Positions 10,401-23,600 of a stretch of 54,968 bases of DNA are shown one piece after another; the first letter of the stretch is position 1, and each line of letters opens with the position of its first letter. A model generated the notes under the pieces. That model was not told the origin of the DNA. It was given only the letters and a program-made list of their open reading frames with translations, and did no database searches. Both the position numbers and the translations under genes were made by a program. The stretch is from an uncultured Flavobacteriaceae bacterium (lineage in GTDB: Bacteria; Bacteroidota; Bacteroidia; Flavobacteriales; Flavobacteriaceae), in NCBI GenBank assembly GCA_947502635.1, contig CANNAN010000022.1:1-54968 (forward strand), written 5' to 3'.

Positions 10401-10548
10401 AATTATTGATTACAAAACAGGTGTTGAAGATAAAAAACACTGGCAGCAATTACAATCTTATGAAGATGTTTTAGAAGACATGAAAATAAAGGTTATTAAT
10501 AAGATTCTTATCTATATAAATGATGATATTAAAATAAAAGAAGTCTAA
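7417..10548 (+). CDS. UvrD/RecB-like helicase-nuclease (AddA-like subunit)
   Basis: 1043 residues of the superfamily 1 helicase plus nuclease type. Walker A is ASAGSGKT (residues 12-19). Walker B is DEFQD from residue 390. The helicase motifs GDAKQAIYRWRGG and MTIHKSKGLEFPVV follow. The C terminus carries a RecB-type PD-(D/E)XK nuclease (RPDRLVI, then IIDYKTG at about 985-1005). Such proteins unwind and resect double-strand breaks in the RecBCD/AddAB pathway. A second protein with a nuclease domain but no visible helicase motifs lies at 12348, beyond the OmpA gene, and probably supplies the AddB-like partner. It starts at the first ATG after the divergent sod gene. Confidence 0.9.
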   Translation: MDQNHSFTIYNASAGSGKTFTIVKEYLKILFRSNHSEHFKRILAITFTNKAVAEMKDRIIETLKQFSNKTILDKPNSMFHAICEELQMDPKVLYSKSEQLLNTIMHNYAAFDISTIDGFTHKLIRTFAYDLRLPLNFEVELDQDALLNEAVNSLIEKAGTDDALTKVLIDFAIEKADDDKSWDVSFDFNKIAKLLINENDIPFIETLKDKTLDDFKVLKTQLKKDLTSVEDNIIQKAQSVITLMKEAGLEFNDFSGSYLPKHFKNLADKKFDLNFEAKWQEDLDTKTLYPKRVTDTIASIIEQIQPQIAAGFNETKQMVFHLKFLKAFYKNITPLSVLNAINNELKALKEEQNKMLISEFNTIISKEIRNQPTPFIYERIGEKFNHYFIDEFQDTSVMQWENLIPLLGNSLSTETGNAMLVGDAKQAIYRWRGGKAEQFIGLFNNDNPFHIKKHVENLPTNYRSFKDIVNFNNGFFKYLSNLIFSKKDYKDLYEKAHQNIFLEDAGYVELSFLDIDREDDRDELFSENVLKTIHNCLKNGFRLEDICILARKKKEGVAVANYLGQHHIPIISSETLLINNSAEVVFINNVLALLIQPKNNEIKIEVLNYLHSLFNVEDKHEFFLKHINLSASNLFKSFEAFNIYINSDLLLQLPLYDLAETIVRGFNLVESSNAYVQFYLDLVLDFSQKKGSNISGFLEYFDKKKESLSIVSPKGQNAVQIMTIHKSKGLEFPVVIFPYADLDIYRELDPKEWFEIDKEKYAGFTHTLLNYNKAFENYGEEGQRIYNNHQSEQELDNINLLYVTLTRAVEQLYIISTKDVSSKGIPNNKKYSGLFISYLQQLDLWDDSQLTYCFGNSKKTTERTTITKEANVQQEFISTAKETHNIKVITKSGLLWDTSQQEAIEKGNLIHNIMSQINTKDDVGFVMNDFIKASLITKEQTIELKQIIIKIIEHPRLESYYNSNDTIYNERDIITKEGLILRPDRLVINANNEAVIIDYKTGVEDKKHWQQLQSYEDVLEDMKIKVINKILIYINDDIKIKEV

Positions 10549-10809
10549 ATTTTTGAAAAATCATTTCAGATAAGAAAAACTATAAAAAGGGCCTTAATTC
10601 ATCTAATTTTATACTATTTCAGATTCATTTCCCCTCAGTTTTTACAGAAAAAGAAAGAATGAGCGTACAGTTTTTGTAGTTGTAGAAAGAATCAATTAGA
10701 CAAGGCTGTTAGTGAGTTTGTTAAAGTTTGGGAAGCTATAAATTTTATCTAAAATCATTCTGAACTGTCGATGGACAAACGGAATGTTCTATTTTTTTAT
10801 ATATTTGTC
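10549..10809. other. Intergenic region before the OmpA promoter
   Basis: About 260 bp with no recognisable gene, hairpin or repeat. The next coding start lies beyond the promoter at 10810-10840. Confidence 0.6.
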
Positions 10810-10840
10810 TTTGTTAATAAAATTTAACAACTTACTTTTG
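10810..10840 (+). promoter_or_regulatory. Bacteroidota-type promoter of the OmpA gene
   Basis: TTTG at 10810-10813, a 19-bp spacer and TACTTTTG at 10833-10840 match the -33 TTTG / -7 TAnnTTTG consensus exactly. Transcription should start near 10847, giving a leader of about 30 nt to the ATG at 10877. This rules out the upstream ATG at 10784 as the real start. Confidence 0.75.
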
Positions 10841-10876
10841 TTTACAATTAACACTTTAAAAATTAAACTTTTGAAT

Positions 10877-12253
10877 ATGAAAAATCTTAGCAGATTATTG
10901 TTCGCTATGTTGTTTATACTTGGTTATAGCAATGTTAATGCGCAAGACAAAAACAATCCATGGCAAATTACAATTGCAACAAATGCAGTTGATGCTTATC
11001 CTTCTGGTGACGGTGCTCCTTTTAGTGAGACTATCTTTAGTAAATATGTAGATGTAGACAATTGGAATATTTTACCTTCTTTGTCATCTATCTCTGTATC
11101 TAAATACATCGGTGATGGTTTCTCTTTTGGAATTGCTGGTTCTCTTAACAAAATAGATAGCTGGGGAGAAGATGCTAATGGAGATGCTCTAAAAGTAGAT
11201 GACTTGTCTTACTATGGTGCAGATGGAACTATTAAATATAATGTTGGAGAAACATTAGATTGGAAAACTTTCGAACCTTTCGTAGGTGTTGGTGGAGGTT
11301 ACACATGGGTAGACGAAGTTGGAGCTGGAACTTTAAATGGAACTTTAGGTTTCAATCTTTGGTTTAGCGAAAATATTGGTTTAACTGTACAGTCTTCGTA
11401 CAAGCATGCATTTGAAGATTATTTAAACACTCACTTCCAACACACAGTTGGTCTTTCTATCAAATTTGGTGGAGCAGATGCTGACGGTGATGGTATTTAT
11501 GATAAAGATGACGCTTGTCCAGATGTTCCTGGTTTAGAAGCTTTCAATGGTTGTCCTGATACTGATGGTGATGGTATTGAAGATAGTAAAGATTCTTGTC
11601 CTAACGAAGCTGGTTTAGCTGAGCTTAACGGATGTCCTGATACTGATGGTGACGGTGTTGCTGATAAAGATGATAAATGTCCTACAGTTGCTGGATTAAA
11701 AGCTTTAGCTGGTTGTCCAGATGCTGACGGTGATGGTGTAACGGATGCTGATGATAAATGTCCTAACACTGCAGGTCCTGCTGCTAATAGCGGTTGTCCT
11801 TGGCCAGATACTGATGGTGACGGTGTATTAGACAAAGATGATAAATGTCCAGATGTTGTAGGTACTGTTGCTAACAATGGTTGTCCTGAAGTAACTGAAG
11901 CAGTTCAAAAAACTTTGAATGAGTATGCTAAAACGATCTTATTTGATACTGGAAGATCTACTATTAAAACACAATCTGAAGCTGTATTAAAAGATATCAT
12001 TGCTATCTTAAATGAATATAGTACTGCAACATTTACTGTTGAAGGGCATACAGATAGTAGCGGTGGAGAAAAAACTAACCAAAGATTATCTGAGTCTAGA
12101 GCAAATGCTGTAAAAGATTATTTAGTTGCTAATGGTATCAGTACTGCAAGATTATCTGCTGTTGGTCATGGTGAAGCTAAACCAATCGATTCTAACAAAA
12201 CTAGAAAAGGTAGAGCTAACAACAGAAGAGTTGAAATCAACTTAATAAAATAA
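10877..12253 (+). CDS. OmpA-family outer membrane protein with TSP type-3 repeats
   Basis: 458 residues from the chosen start. A signal peptide ends near NVNAQ, followed by a beta-barrel-like N-terminal half (about 25-200). Five calcium-binding thrombospondin type-3 repeats follow ([19 protein letters not shown] type, about 205-340), and the C-terminal OmpA peptidoglycan-binding domain carries [12 protein letters not shown] and NRRVEI. It anchors the outer membrane to peptidoglycan. The frame is open back to an ATG at 10784, but that segment lacks signal-peptide order and contains the promoter, so the later ATG is preferred. Codons look strongly biased (frequent GGT, GCT), typical of an abundant porin. 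A terminator follows. Confidence 0.95.
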   Translation: MKNLSRLLFAMLFILGYSNVNAQDKNNPWQITIATNAVDAYPSGDGAPFSETIFSKYVDVDNWNILPSLSSISVSKYIGDGFSFGIAGSLNKIDSWGEDANGDALKVDDLSYYGADGTIKYNVGETLDWKTFEPFVGVGGGYTWVDEVGAGTLNGTLGFNLWFSENIGLTVQSSYKHAFEDYLNTHFQHTVGLSIKFGGADADGDGIYDKDDACPDVPGLEAFNGCPDTDGDGIEDSKDSCPNEAGLAELNGCPDTDGDGVADKDDKCPTVAGLKALAGCPDADGDGVTDADDKCPNTAGPAANSGCPWPDTDGDGVLDKDDKCPDVVGTVANNGCPEVTEAVQKTLNEYAKTILFDTGRSTIKTQSEAVLKDIIAILNEYSTATFTVEGHTDSSGGEKTNQRLSESRANAVKDYLVANGISTARLSAVGHGEAKPIDSNKTRKGRANNRRVEINLIK

Positions 12254-12288
12254 GAAACTATTAAATAGTTTTTAATAAGTTTTATAAA

Positions 12289-12312
12289 AACGCTTCGGAT
12301 ATCCGAAGCGTT
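12289..12312. terminator. Intrinsic terminator after the OmpA gene
   Basis: Perfect palindrome AACGCTTCGGAT / ATCCGAAGCGTT with A-run before and T-run after, 36 bp past the stop codon. Confidence 0.9.
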
Positions 12313-12347
12313 TTTTATTTTTATACAATACTACCAACTAAGCTTCA

Positions 12348-15107
12348 ATGACAACTTTTATTTTTGATGTTCTAAAAGATTTACAAAACAATGATGAAAA
12401 TCTTTCTGAATTGACCTTTGTTTTACCAAGTAAAAGAGCGGGGTTATTTCTAAAACATCAACTAGCTAAAGTTACTAAACAAACCATTTTTTCTCCCCTT
12501 GTAGTAAGCATTGAGGAATTTGTAGAAGACTTATCTCAACTCAAAAATATTTCCAATACAGAACTTCTTTTTGAGTTTTACAATACATATATTAAATTAA
12601 CTAACGCCAATGAAACAGACTCTTTTGAATCGTTTTCAAAATGGGCTCAAATATTGCTTCAAGACTTCAATGAGATAGACAGGTATCTTATACCTCAAAA
12701 AAATATTTTCGATTATTTAAGTGCTATTCAAGATTTAAATCACTGGTCTTTAGAAAATGATAAAACGGATTTTGTTAAAAATTATTTGTCTTTTTGGAAC
12801 AAACTTCATGGTTATTACACCTTATTTACAGAGCGACTTATAAATAAAAAAATAGGTTACCAAGGTTTAATTTATAGAGAAGCCGCTAATAATTTAGAAT
12901 CTTATATTCAAGATAATAACGAAAGGCAACATGTTTTTTTAGGTTTTAATGCTTTAAATACTTCAGAGGAAACCATCATACAGAAATTACTTCAAAATAA
13001 CTTAGCGAAAATTTATTGGGATATTGATGCCGTCTTTATAGATAATCAAAAACACGATGCTGCTTTATTTACACGGCAACATAAAAATAATTGGGCTTTT
13101 TTTAAAAACAAGCCTTTTAATTGGATAACGACAAATTATTCAAAAGAAAAGAATATGTCCGTTTTTGGTATTCCAAAAAATATTGGGCAAGCAAAATATA
13201 TTGGTACGCTTTTAAATAATTTGCAAAAAGACAATCAATCATTACAAAATACAGCAGTTGTTTTAGGTGATGAAAATTTACTTATTCCCGTATTAAATTC
13301 GCTTCCTTTAGCTATTGATGCGTTAAACATAACCATGGGTTTTCCTTTAAAATCTATCCCTATAGCCTCTTTGTTTGAGTCCTTATTTCATTTACATAAA
13401 ACACCATCAAATACATTTTACTATAAAGACGTTGTAAGCATCCTATCACACCAATTTATAAGGCCGTTATTCTATATTGAAGATGTCGATTTCGCAACAA
13501 AAATAATTGAGACCATAGATGCTAATAATTTAGTTTACTTAACCGTAGAACGCTTAAAAATACTTGCAGAGAATTCTAAAGACCTTATTGATTTATTGTT
13601 TTCAAATTGGAAACAATCTGTAAGCAAAGCTTTGAATAACTGTTCTCAATTAATATTGCATATTAAAAACTATTTAGACGATAAAAAAGATTCTAATTTA
13701 CTATCGCTAGAATATTTATTTCGTTTTAACGAATTATTTAATGAGTTATCTCGCTTAAATATAGAATACAATCATATTAAAGATATTTCAACACTACATA
13801 GTGTCTATAAAGAGCTATTAAGTTCTGAAAGTTTAGATTTTCAAGGAGAGCCTTTACAAGGGCTTCAAATTATGGGGATGCTAGAATCGCGTGTTTTAGA
13901 CTTTGAAACTGTTATTATTTCGTCTGTAAATGAAGGCATCCTTCCTTCTGGAAAAACCAATAATTCATTCATCCCATTTGATGTTAAAATAGAAAATAAT
14001 CTACCAACTTATAAAGAAAAAGATGCTGTTTATACCTATCACTTTTATAGACTTTTGCAACGTGCTAAAAATGTATACATACTTTACAATACAGAAGCCG
14101 ATATTTTAACAGGCGGGGAGAAAAGCAGGTTTATAACACAGTTGGAATTAGAAGGGGTACATCATATAAATCATCAAATTATAGCACCACAAGTTCCTGT
14201 AATTCAAACGGCATTAAACGTTGTAGAAAAAACGGATGCTGTTTTAAATGAGTTGAAAAAGGTAGCATATAAAGGGTTTTCTCCATCTTCACTAACTAAT
14301 TATATAAGAAACCCAATTGATTTTTATTATCAGAAAATATTAAAAATAAAAGAGCATGACAACGTAGAGGAAACTGTTGCAGCCAATACCTTAGGAACCG
14401 TTGTGCATAATACCTTGGAAGATTTTTATAAACCGTTAGTAGGTTCTTTTATATCTGTAGAAATTATAAAAAAACTAAAAACGAATATTGTAAAAACAGT
14501 AACGCATCATTTTAAAGATGTTTATAAAGAAGGGGATATTACTAAAGGTAAAAACTTAATAATTTTTGAAATTGCAAAGCGGTATGTGTCTAATTTTTTA
14601 GATTTAGAAATTAAAGATTTAAAAGCGGGTAATGAAATAAAAATTGTGGCCATTGAAGCTAATAATAATGTTATTGTTGATATTCCAGAACTTGATTTCC
14701 CTATCACCATTACAGGTAAAGTAGATCGGGTTGATGAATATAATGGTGTGACCAGAATTGTAGACTATAAAACAGGGAAAGTAGAGCCGAATAGTGTAGA
14801 AATTGTAGATTGGGAAACGATGACTACAGATTATTCTAAATATAGTAAAAGTTTTCAAGTGCTTACATATGCCTATATGATGTATGTATCACATCAAATT
14901 AAGCTTCCAGTAGAAGCTGGCATCATATCATTTAAAAACCTTGGTAAAGGCTTTCTAAAGTTCTCTAAAAAAGACAAAGCGGGTGCATACGCTAAAAAGG
15001 ATGCGTTGATTACTCAAGAAACACTTGATAATTTTTATAATGAATTAAAACAACTCGTTTTAGAGATTTGCAACCCTAATATACCATTCACAGAAAAAGA
15101 AATATAA
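12348..15107 (+). CDS. PD-(D/E)XK nuclease, AddB-like subunit with degenerate helicase
   Basis: 919 residues. The N terminus reads FVLPSKRAGLFLKHQLA, where an ATP-binding loop would be expected. The normal GxxGxGKT is absent, as in AddB-type inactivated helicases. The middle has a helicase-like fold signature (GLQIMGMLESRVLDFETVII, then SVNEGILP). The C-terminal nuclease has GFSPSSLTNYIRNPIDFYYQ, GTVVHNTLEDFY, then GKVDRVDEY and RIVDYKTGK (about residues 775-808). I see no cysteine cluster like that of Bacillus AddB. It most likely partners the AddA-like protein at 7417 in break resection. A hydrolase follows after 2 bp and is probably co-transcribed. Confidence 0.85.
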   Translation: MTTFIFDVLKDLQNNDENLSELTFVLPSKRAGLFLKHQLAKVTKQTIFSPLVVSIEEFVEDLSQLKNISNTELLFEFYNTYIKLTNANETDSFESFSKWAQILLQDFNEIDRYLIPQKNIFDYLSAIQDLNHWSLENDKTDFVKNYLSFWNKLHGYYTLFTERLINKKIGYQGLIYREAANNLESYIQDNNERQHVFLGFNALNTSEETIIQKLLQNNLAKIYWDIDAVFIDNQKHDAALFTRQHKNNWAFFKNKPFNWITTNYSKEKNMSVFGIPKNIGQAKYIGTLLNNLQKDNQSLQNTAVVLGDENLLIPVLNSLPLAIDALNITMGFPLKSIPIASLFESLFHLHKTPSNTFYYKDVVSILSHQFIRPLFYIEDVDFATKIIETIDANNLVYLTVERLKILAENSKDLIDLLFSNWKQSVSKALNNCSQLILHIKNYLDDKKDSNLLSLEYLFRFNELFNELSRLNIEYNHIKDISTLHSVYKELLSSESLDFQGEPLQGLQIMGMLESRVLDFETVIISSVNEGILPSGKTNNSFIPFDVKIENNLPTYKEKDAVYTYHFYRLLQRAKNVYILYNTEADILTGGEKSRFITQLELEGVHHINHQIIAPQVPVIQTALNVVEKTDAVLNELKKVAYKGFSPSSLTNYIRNPIDFYYQKILKIKEHDNVEETVAANTLGTVVHNTLEDFYKPLVGSFISVEIIKKLKTNIVKTVTHHFKDVYKEGDITKGKNLIIFEIAKRYVSNFLDLEIKDLKAGNEIKIVAIEANNNVIVDIPELDFPITITGKVDRVDEYNGVTRIVDYKTGKVEPNSVEIVDWETMTTDYSKYSKSFQVLTYAYMMYVSHQIKLPVEAGIISFKNLGKGFLKFSKKDKAGAYAKKDALITQETLDNFYNELKQLVLEICNPNIPFTEKEI

Positions 15108-15109
15108 GA

Positions 15110-15952
15110 ATGATTAAAAAGAGAATCGATATTATTGAAGGAAATCACGAAAAGCCTATTTTAATAGACGCTACTTATGTTTCAAATGTTGAGAATAAAC
15201 CTATTATTATATTTTGTCATGGTTACAAAGGTTTTAAAGATTGGGGGGCATGGAATTTAATGGCAAAAGCCTTTGCTGAAGCTGGATTTTACTTTATAAA
15301 ATTTAATTTTTCGCATAATGGAGGTACTATGGAACAACCTATAGATTTCCCTGATTTAGAAGCTTTCGGTAATAATAACTATACAAAAGAACTAGATGAT
15401 TTAGAATCTGTAATCGATTGGGTTTACAACGATTCTGATTTTAAAGACGAAATAGATACAAGTAATATCAATTTAATCGGTCATAGTAGAGCTGGGGGTA
15501 TAGTTACAATAAAGGCAGATGAAGACAGACGAATTAGTAAAGTAATTAGTCTCGCAGGTGTTTGCGATTTTAAAAAAAGAACGGCAACAATAGGTAATTT
15601 AGAATCCTGGGAAAAAGACGGCGTAAAATATGTTCTTAATGGTAGAACAAAGCAACAAATGCCTCATTATTATCAATTCTATAAAGATTTTGTAAAAAAT
15701 GAAGCACGTTTAACTATTAAAAGAGCTGTATCAAATTTAAAAATACCTTACCTAATTATTCATGGCAACGCAGATACGAGTATTTCTATTGAAGAAGCCG
15801 AAAAACTTTATAAATGGAATCCAAATAGCAAGCTGGAAATTATAGAAGGTGCCAATCATGTTTTTGGAGCTTCACATCCTTGGACACAAAATGATATGCC
15901 CGCGCATTTAGTTGATGCTGTAAATAAAATAATCCGCTTTATTAAAAACTAA
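15110..15952 (+). CDS. Alpha/beta hydrolase
   Basis: 280 residues without a signal peptide, so cytoplasmic. The oxyanion region is FCHGYKGFKDWGAW near residue 35. The nucleophile elbow GHSRAGG gives Ser in the middle of the protein. An acid in HGNADTSISIEEA and a His in GANHVFGASHPW complete a plausible triad. Dienelactone hydrolase-like and prolyl oligopeptidase-like esterases share this plan; the substrate is not known. It lies 2 bp after the AddB-like gene and probably belongs to its transcript, though a link to DNA repair is not implied. An inverted repeat at 16015-16088 separates it from the convergent beta-galactosidase. Confidence 0.85.
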   Translation: MIKKRIDIIEGNHEKPILIDATYVSNVENKPIIIFCHGYKGFKDWGAWNLMAKAFAEAGFYFIKFNFSHNGGTMEQPIDFPDLEAFGNNNYTKELDDLESVIDWVYNDSDFKDEIDTSNINLIGHSRAGGIVTIKADEDRRISKVISLAGVCDFKKRTATIGNLESWEKDGVKYVLNGRTKQQMPHYYQFYKDFVKNEARLTIKRAVSNLKIPYLIIHGNADTSISIEEAEKLYKWNPNSKLEIIEGANHVFGASHPWTQNDMPAHLVDAVNKIIRFIKN

Positions 15953-16014
15953 ATTGATGTGAGTTTGACATAAAATTTATAAAAAATAGATAAAAGTTCA
16001 ATAAAATAAGGCTT

Positions 16015-16088
16015 GTCACCTTGAGCGCAGTCGAAAGGTCTTAAAAATTCAGTTGTTTTAATTAGGTTTCGACTCCGCTCAACCTGAC
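16015..16088. repeat. REP-like inverted repeat between convergent genes
   Basis: The left arm GTCACCTTGAGCGCAGTCGA (from 16015) pairs with the right arm TTTCGACTCCGCTCAACCTG (from 16067), with small mismatches and a ~28-bp AT-rich loop. Sequences of this kind recur between convergent genes in flavobacterial genomes as far as I recall. Here it may also act as a bidirectional terminator. Confidence 0.6.
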
Positions 16089-16106
16089 ATTATTTTTAAA
16101 TGATAC

Positions 16107-19256
<3,150 letters not shown>

Positions 19257-19484
19257 TTAGGTCTTTAATTTTCATTGGGAAAAACATATGCTAATACACA
19301 CAGTTTATCCAAAGATAAGTTTTCCTAACCAACCAATATAGGGATTATTGTATCTAAAATTATTGATTAAAAAATCTTCAACATATTTAAGACTTTTTTT
19401 AATTTTTAATACTTTTCTAAGGATTTTAAAATAAATGTATTACATTTTGAGCGATTAAAAATGAAGATTTGTAGCTAAATACAT

Positions 19485-20501
19485 ATGAGTATCCTATTTA
19501 AAAACATAAATAAACAAAAAGAAATTGTTACACTTACTAAGCATGAACAAATAGTTAATGCCATATTAAACGCAATAGAATCGAAGGAGTTAAAAAAAGG
19601 AGACCGTTTACCATCTATTAACAAAATGGTTGCAGAAATTGGATTCGCTCGCAAAACTATTGTTAAAGCCTACGAAGATTTAAAAGGCAGGGGTATTGTA
19701 GAATCTAAAAACTTTAAAGGTTATTATATTGCTGATGTAAATACAAATACAAAACTAAGAGTAGCCCTTTTGCTTTTTGCTTTTCACTCATTTCAAGAAG
19801 ACTTTTATAACACCTTTAGAGAAGAATTAGGTAAAAAATATATTATAAATGTTTTTTTTCATCATAATAATATGGATGTTTTTAAAGACATTCTAAGAAG
19901 GATCTCAGGCAGGTATGGAATGTATGTTATTGCGCCTATTCAATGCCCCGAAGCAGGACTCTTATTGAAAAAGATACCTAGTGAAAAACTATTAGTTATA
20001 GATAGGCATATTTCTTTACCAAGTGATTACCCTTATATCACTCAAGAGTTTGAATATTCAACCTACAGTCAATTAAAAAAACTACTTCCACAAATTAAAA
20101 AATATAAAAAATTTATCTTATTTTTTAAAGAGGGGTCTGATTATCCAATAGGGGTCCTTAATGCTTTCAATCAATTTGTAAAAGAATTTAATATTGATGC
20201 CAAAGTAGAAAAAGAATATAAAAAAGGTAGTGTCGCTAAAAGCACCTTATACTTTTTTATTAGTGATGGCTATTTATGGGAAATTCTTAGAGACAGTAAA
20301 TTGAAAAATTATACGCTCGGAGAAGACATTGGGGTTTTGGCTCATAACGATAATGCCATTAAAGAAATAATTTTTGGAGGTATCACTACAATTTCCACAG
20401 ACTTTAAAAAAATGGCTTTAGAATCTGCTAATTATTTAAAATTTAGAGAATTTACTCGCAAAGTAATCCCCTCCGAGCTTATCCGTAGAAATTCATTATA
20501 G
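19485..20501 (+). CDS. GntR-family regulator with sugar-binding C-terminal domain
   Basis: 338 residues. The first ~80 form a GntR winged helix (QIVNAILNAIESKELKKGDR, LPSINKMVAEIGFARKTIVK, AYEDLKGRGIVESK). The remainder resembles the periplasmic-binding-protein fold of LacI/AraR regulators (LRVALLLFAFHSFQEDFYNT, ending in GITTISTDFKKMALESANYL), suited to sense a sugar or glycoside. It stands upstream of susC on the same strand, divergent from the GH2 gene. It is therefore the likely local regulator of the locus. Three GTAGCATA boxes between its stop and susC are candidate operators. The effector is unknown; an alpha-galactoside or galactosyl-glycerol is inferred from the operon. Confidence 0.88.
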   Translation: MSILFKNINKQKEIVTLTKHEQIVNAILNAIESKELKKGDRLPSINKMVAEIGFARKTIVKAYEDLKGRGIVESKNFKGYYIADVNTNTKLRVALLLFAFHSFQEDFYNTFREELGKKYIINVFFHHNNMDVFKDILRRISGRYGMYVIAPIQCPEAGLLLKKIPSEKLLVIDRHISLPSDYPYITQEFEYSTYSQLKKLLPQIKKYKKFILFFKEGSDYPIGVLNAFNQFVKEFNIDAKVEKEYKKGSVAKSTLYFFISDGYLWEILRDSKLKNYTLGEDIGVLAHNDNAIKEIIFGGITTISTDFKKMALESANYLKFREFTRKVIPSELIRRNSL

Positions 20502-20585
20502 TAACAATTTATAGGGTTTTTCGTGTAACTGCCTAGTTTTTAGACATATTTTTTGTATATTCTTAATATATGTCGATTTTTTTCA

Positions 20586-20639
20586 TATATTTGCAAAGTA
20601 GCATAGTGTAGCATACTTTTAAATAACTAAAGTAGCATA
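20586..20639 (+). promoter_or_regulatory. Candidate susC promoter with three GTAGCATA boxes
   Basis: TATATTTG at 20586-20593 matches the TAnnTTTG -7 box, though no TTTG lies at 19-21 bp upstream. GTAGCATA occurs at 20598-20605, 20608-20615 and 20632-20639. The first two are 10 bp apart, one helical turn, and cover the expected transcription start. This arrangement suits a repressor, probably the GntR-type protein just upstream. Confidence 0.5.
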
Positions 20640-20675
20640 CAGTATCACAGATTAAACTAACTTAAATATTGACTT

Positions 20676-23600
20676 ATGAAAAAAAATGTACTAAGACTAT
20701 TATTTGCCTTGGTCTTTTCCCTTTTGGGAATGGTTGCTAATGCTCAAATATCAACTGTCTCAGGAACAGTTACAGATGGAAAATTTCCGCTTCCTGGAGT
20801 TAACGTTATTGTGAAAAATACAACAAATGGTACCTCAACAGATTTTGATGGAAATTTTACTATTAGTGATATTAGTTCTGGAGACATTGTTGTTTTTAGC
20901 TATGTTGGGTATGAGACTCAAGAAGTTACAATTGGAAATGAAACCACAATTAATGTCATCTTAATTGAAGATGCGGCAGCATTGGACGAAGTGGTTATTG
21001 TAGGTTATGGAACATCGAATAAGCGCGAATTGACAGGTTCTATTGGATCTGTTAAAGGCGGTGATTTGGCAAATACAGTTGCAGGAAATCCAACCGCAGC
21101 CTTGCAAGGGAAACTTACAGGGATACAAGTGGAAAACCCTGGAGGGCAACCAGGAGGAACTGGTAATGTATTTATTAGAGGTATAAATTCTTTAAGTAAT
21201 GCATCGCCACTTTATATTGTAGATGGATTATTTGTAGATAATATGAACTACATAAATCCTAACGATATTGATAATATTTCTGTTTTAAAAGATGCAGCGG
21301 CAGCAGCAATATATGGTTCTAGAGCTGCTAATGGTGTTGTTTTAATTAAAACAAATCATGGTAGAAAAAATAAAGCTTTAGAGGTCACTTTTAATTCTAG
21401 AGTCGGTTTTGATACACCAAGTAAAAAATTAGACTTTATTGATGGTCAACAGTATACAAACTACTTAAATCAGCGTTTTGCAAATGATGGAAGCTCTACG
21501 ACAGTATCTTTTAATGGTGTAAATACCGATTGGCAAGAGGAATCTTTACAATCTGGGATTATTGAAGATTACGGATTATCCCTTTCAGGAGGTGGTGAGA
21601 AATCATCTTATTACTCATCTATAAATTATTATAACCAAGATGGTATTTTAGTAGGGTCTGGGTTTAAAAGGTTAAATGCTAGATTTAATAGCAACCATGA
21701 GTTTGGTAGGTTTAAACTATCTCAATCATTAGGTATTACCGAAGCTAAATTGCAAGAAAATAACTGGTATGGTTTCGATGGTACTACAGCGCCTACAGTT
21801 GCCTTAAGGAATGCAAGCAATGATGGTGGTTTCGAAGGGCCTTCTACAGATGTACAAGGACCAGGAGGTGTTAATCAATTTGCTTTAGCGACTCTTGAGA
21901 ATAATTTAGAAACAACAAGAACCTTATTTTCTAGTTTAAAATTAGATTACAAAATAAGTGAAGCTTTAACGGCGTCTATCAATTTAGGTGTAGATTATAC
22001 TTCTCAAAAACGTTTTCAGTTTACACCAACTTACTTCATGAGTTTAGTGGATCCAGTAAGAAATGTAAATGATTTGAACGATTTAACAGAGTTTAAACAA
22101 GAAGATATTAACTTATTGTTTGAGCCTACCTTATCATATAAGAAAACATTTAATGATGTACACAAAGTATCTGCTGTTTTAGGGTATACCCGTTTTGTTG
22201 AAACACAAAATAGTAGTGGTATCTACGGCCAAGGTACACCAGCGAATAGTATTCAAGTTGTAGGTGCCTTACCTTCAAGTGATCAAAATATACTTCTAGG
22301 ACAAAATAATGAAGCTGGTTTAATATCTTATTTTGGTCGTTTAAACTATAATTATAAAGACAAATATATTTTCTCAGGAACTTTAAGAAGAGATGCTTCT
22401 TCTAGATTTGCAAAAGAAAATCAAGAAGGCTATTTTCCATCAGTTTCTGCAGCATGGAATATTAGTAATGAAGGTTTTTGGGATTCTGAAACCATTAACT
22501 TTTTTAAGTTAAGAATGTCTTACGGAGAGTTGGGATCATACCCTGATGTATTTTATCCTACACAGGCTGTATTTCTTGCTAACCAATCCAATACAAGTTT
22601 TGGAGGAGGTACAGCAAATGGTTTAGCGCAAACCACACTTGCAGATGAAAATCTGGTATGGGAAACTACAAAAACATTCGATATTGGAGTCGATGTATCT
22701 CTATTAAATAGTGCCATTACTTTTTCAGCAGATTATTATTCAAAAGATGTTGAAGACGCATTAGTGCCAATCAGCATTCCTTCTACAGCTGGTGTTAGTC
22801 TGCCAGTTACTAGAAATGCAGGGACACTTATTAACAATGGTTTTGAGTTTGATCTTACTTACAAAAAGTCGGAAGGTGATTTTACTTATAGCGTAGGCAC
22901 AAATTTTTCTTTCAATCTTAAAAATGAAGCAAAAGATATTCCAGCAACGATTTTAGGACCTGGAATAGATGAAGATTTACGTGTTGTAAATAGAACCGAA
23001 GCTAATGGACCAGTTGGTGCATTTTATGGTTGGGTTGTTGAAGATAAAGTGGATCCTGCTACTGGTGATTTTGTTAGAGTTGATACAGATGGTGTTGCTG
23101 GAATTACTTCAGACGATCAAACGATTATTGGAAACCCAACACCAGATTTTACCTATGGTTTAAATTTCTCAGGTGAATATAAGAAATTCGATTTCTCATT
23201 GAATTTTAATGGAGTATCTGGTAACGAAATATATAACTTAAGTAGATATTACAATATCTTATGGCAAGATGGCGGGAAGCTAACCGATGTGCTTAACTCA
23301 TGGACGCCTACAAATACAGATACTAGTATTCCAAGAGCAACAGTAGATGATCCTGCTGGTAATAAAGAGCCTTCTTCTTTCTTTGTAGAAAACGGATCTT
23401 ATTTCAGATTGAAGAATTTAGAGGTTGGATATAATTTTGGAGAAAAAGCACTTGGTATTGATTGGGTGAAAAGTGTGAGATTGTCATTAAACGTTCAAAA
23501 TGTTTTTGTAATAACAGATTATACTGGTTACGATCCAGATATAGCATCAACCAATGGTGGTAGAGCAAATTTAAATTCAGGTGTTCCTGGAGTTAGATCT

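Noticed and set aside
10784-10876. N-terminal extension of the OmpA frame
   Set aside because: It contains the promoter and precedes a good signal peptide.
11497-11877. Minus-strand frame of 126 codons rich in Ser/Pro
   Set aside because: It is antisense to the TSP type-3 repeats of the OmpA gene; the low complexity comes from those repeats.
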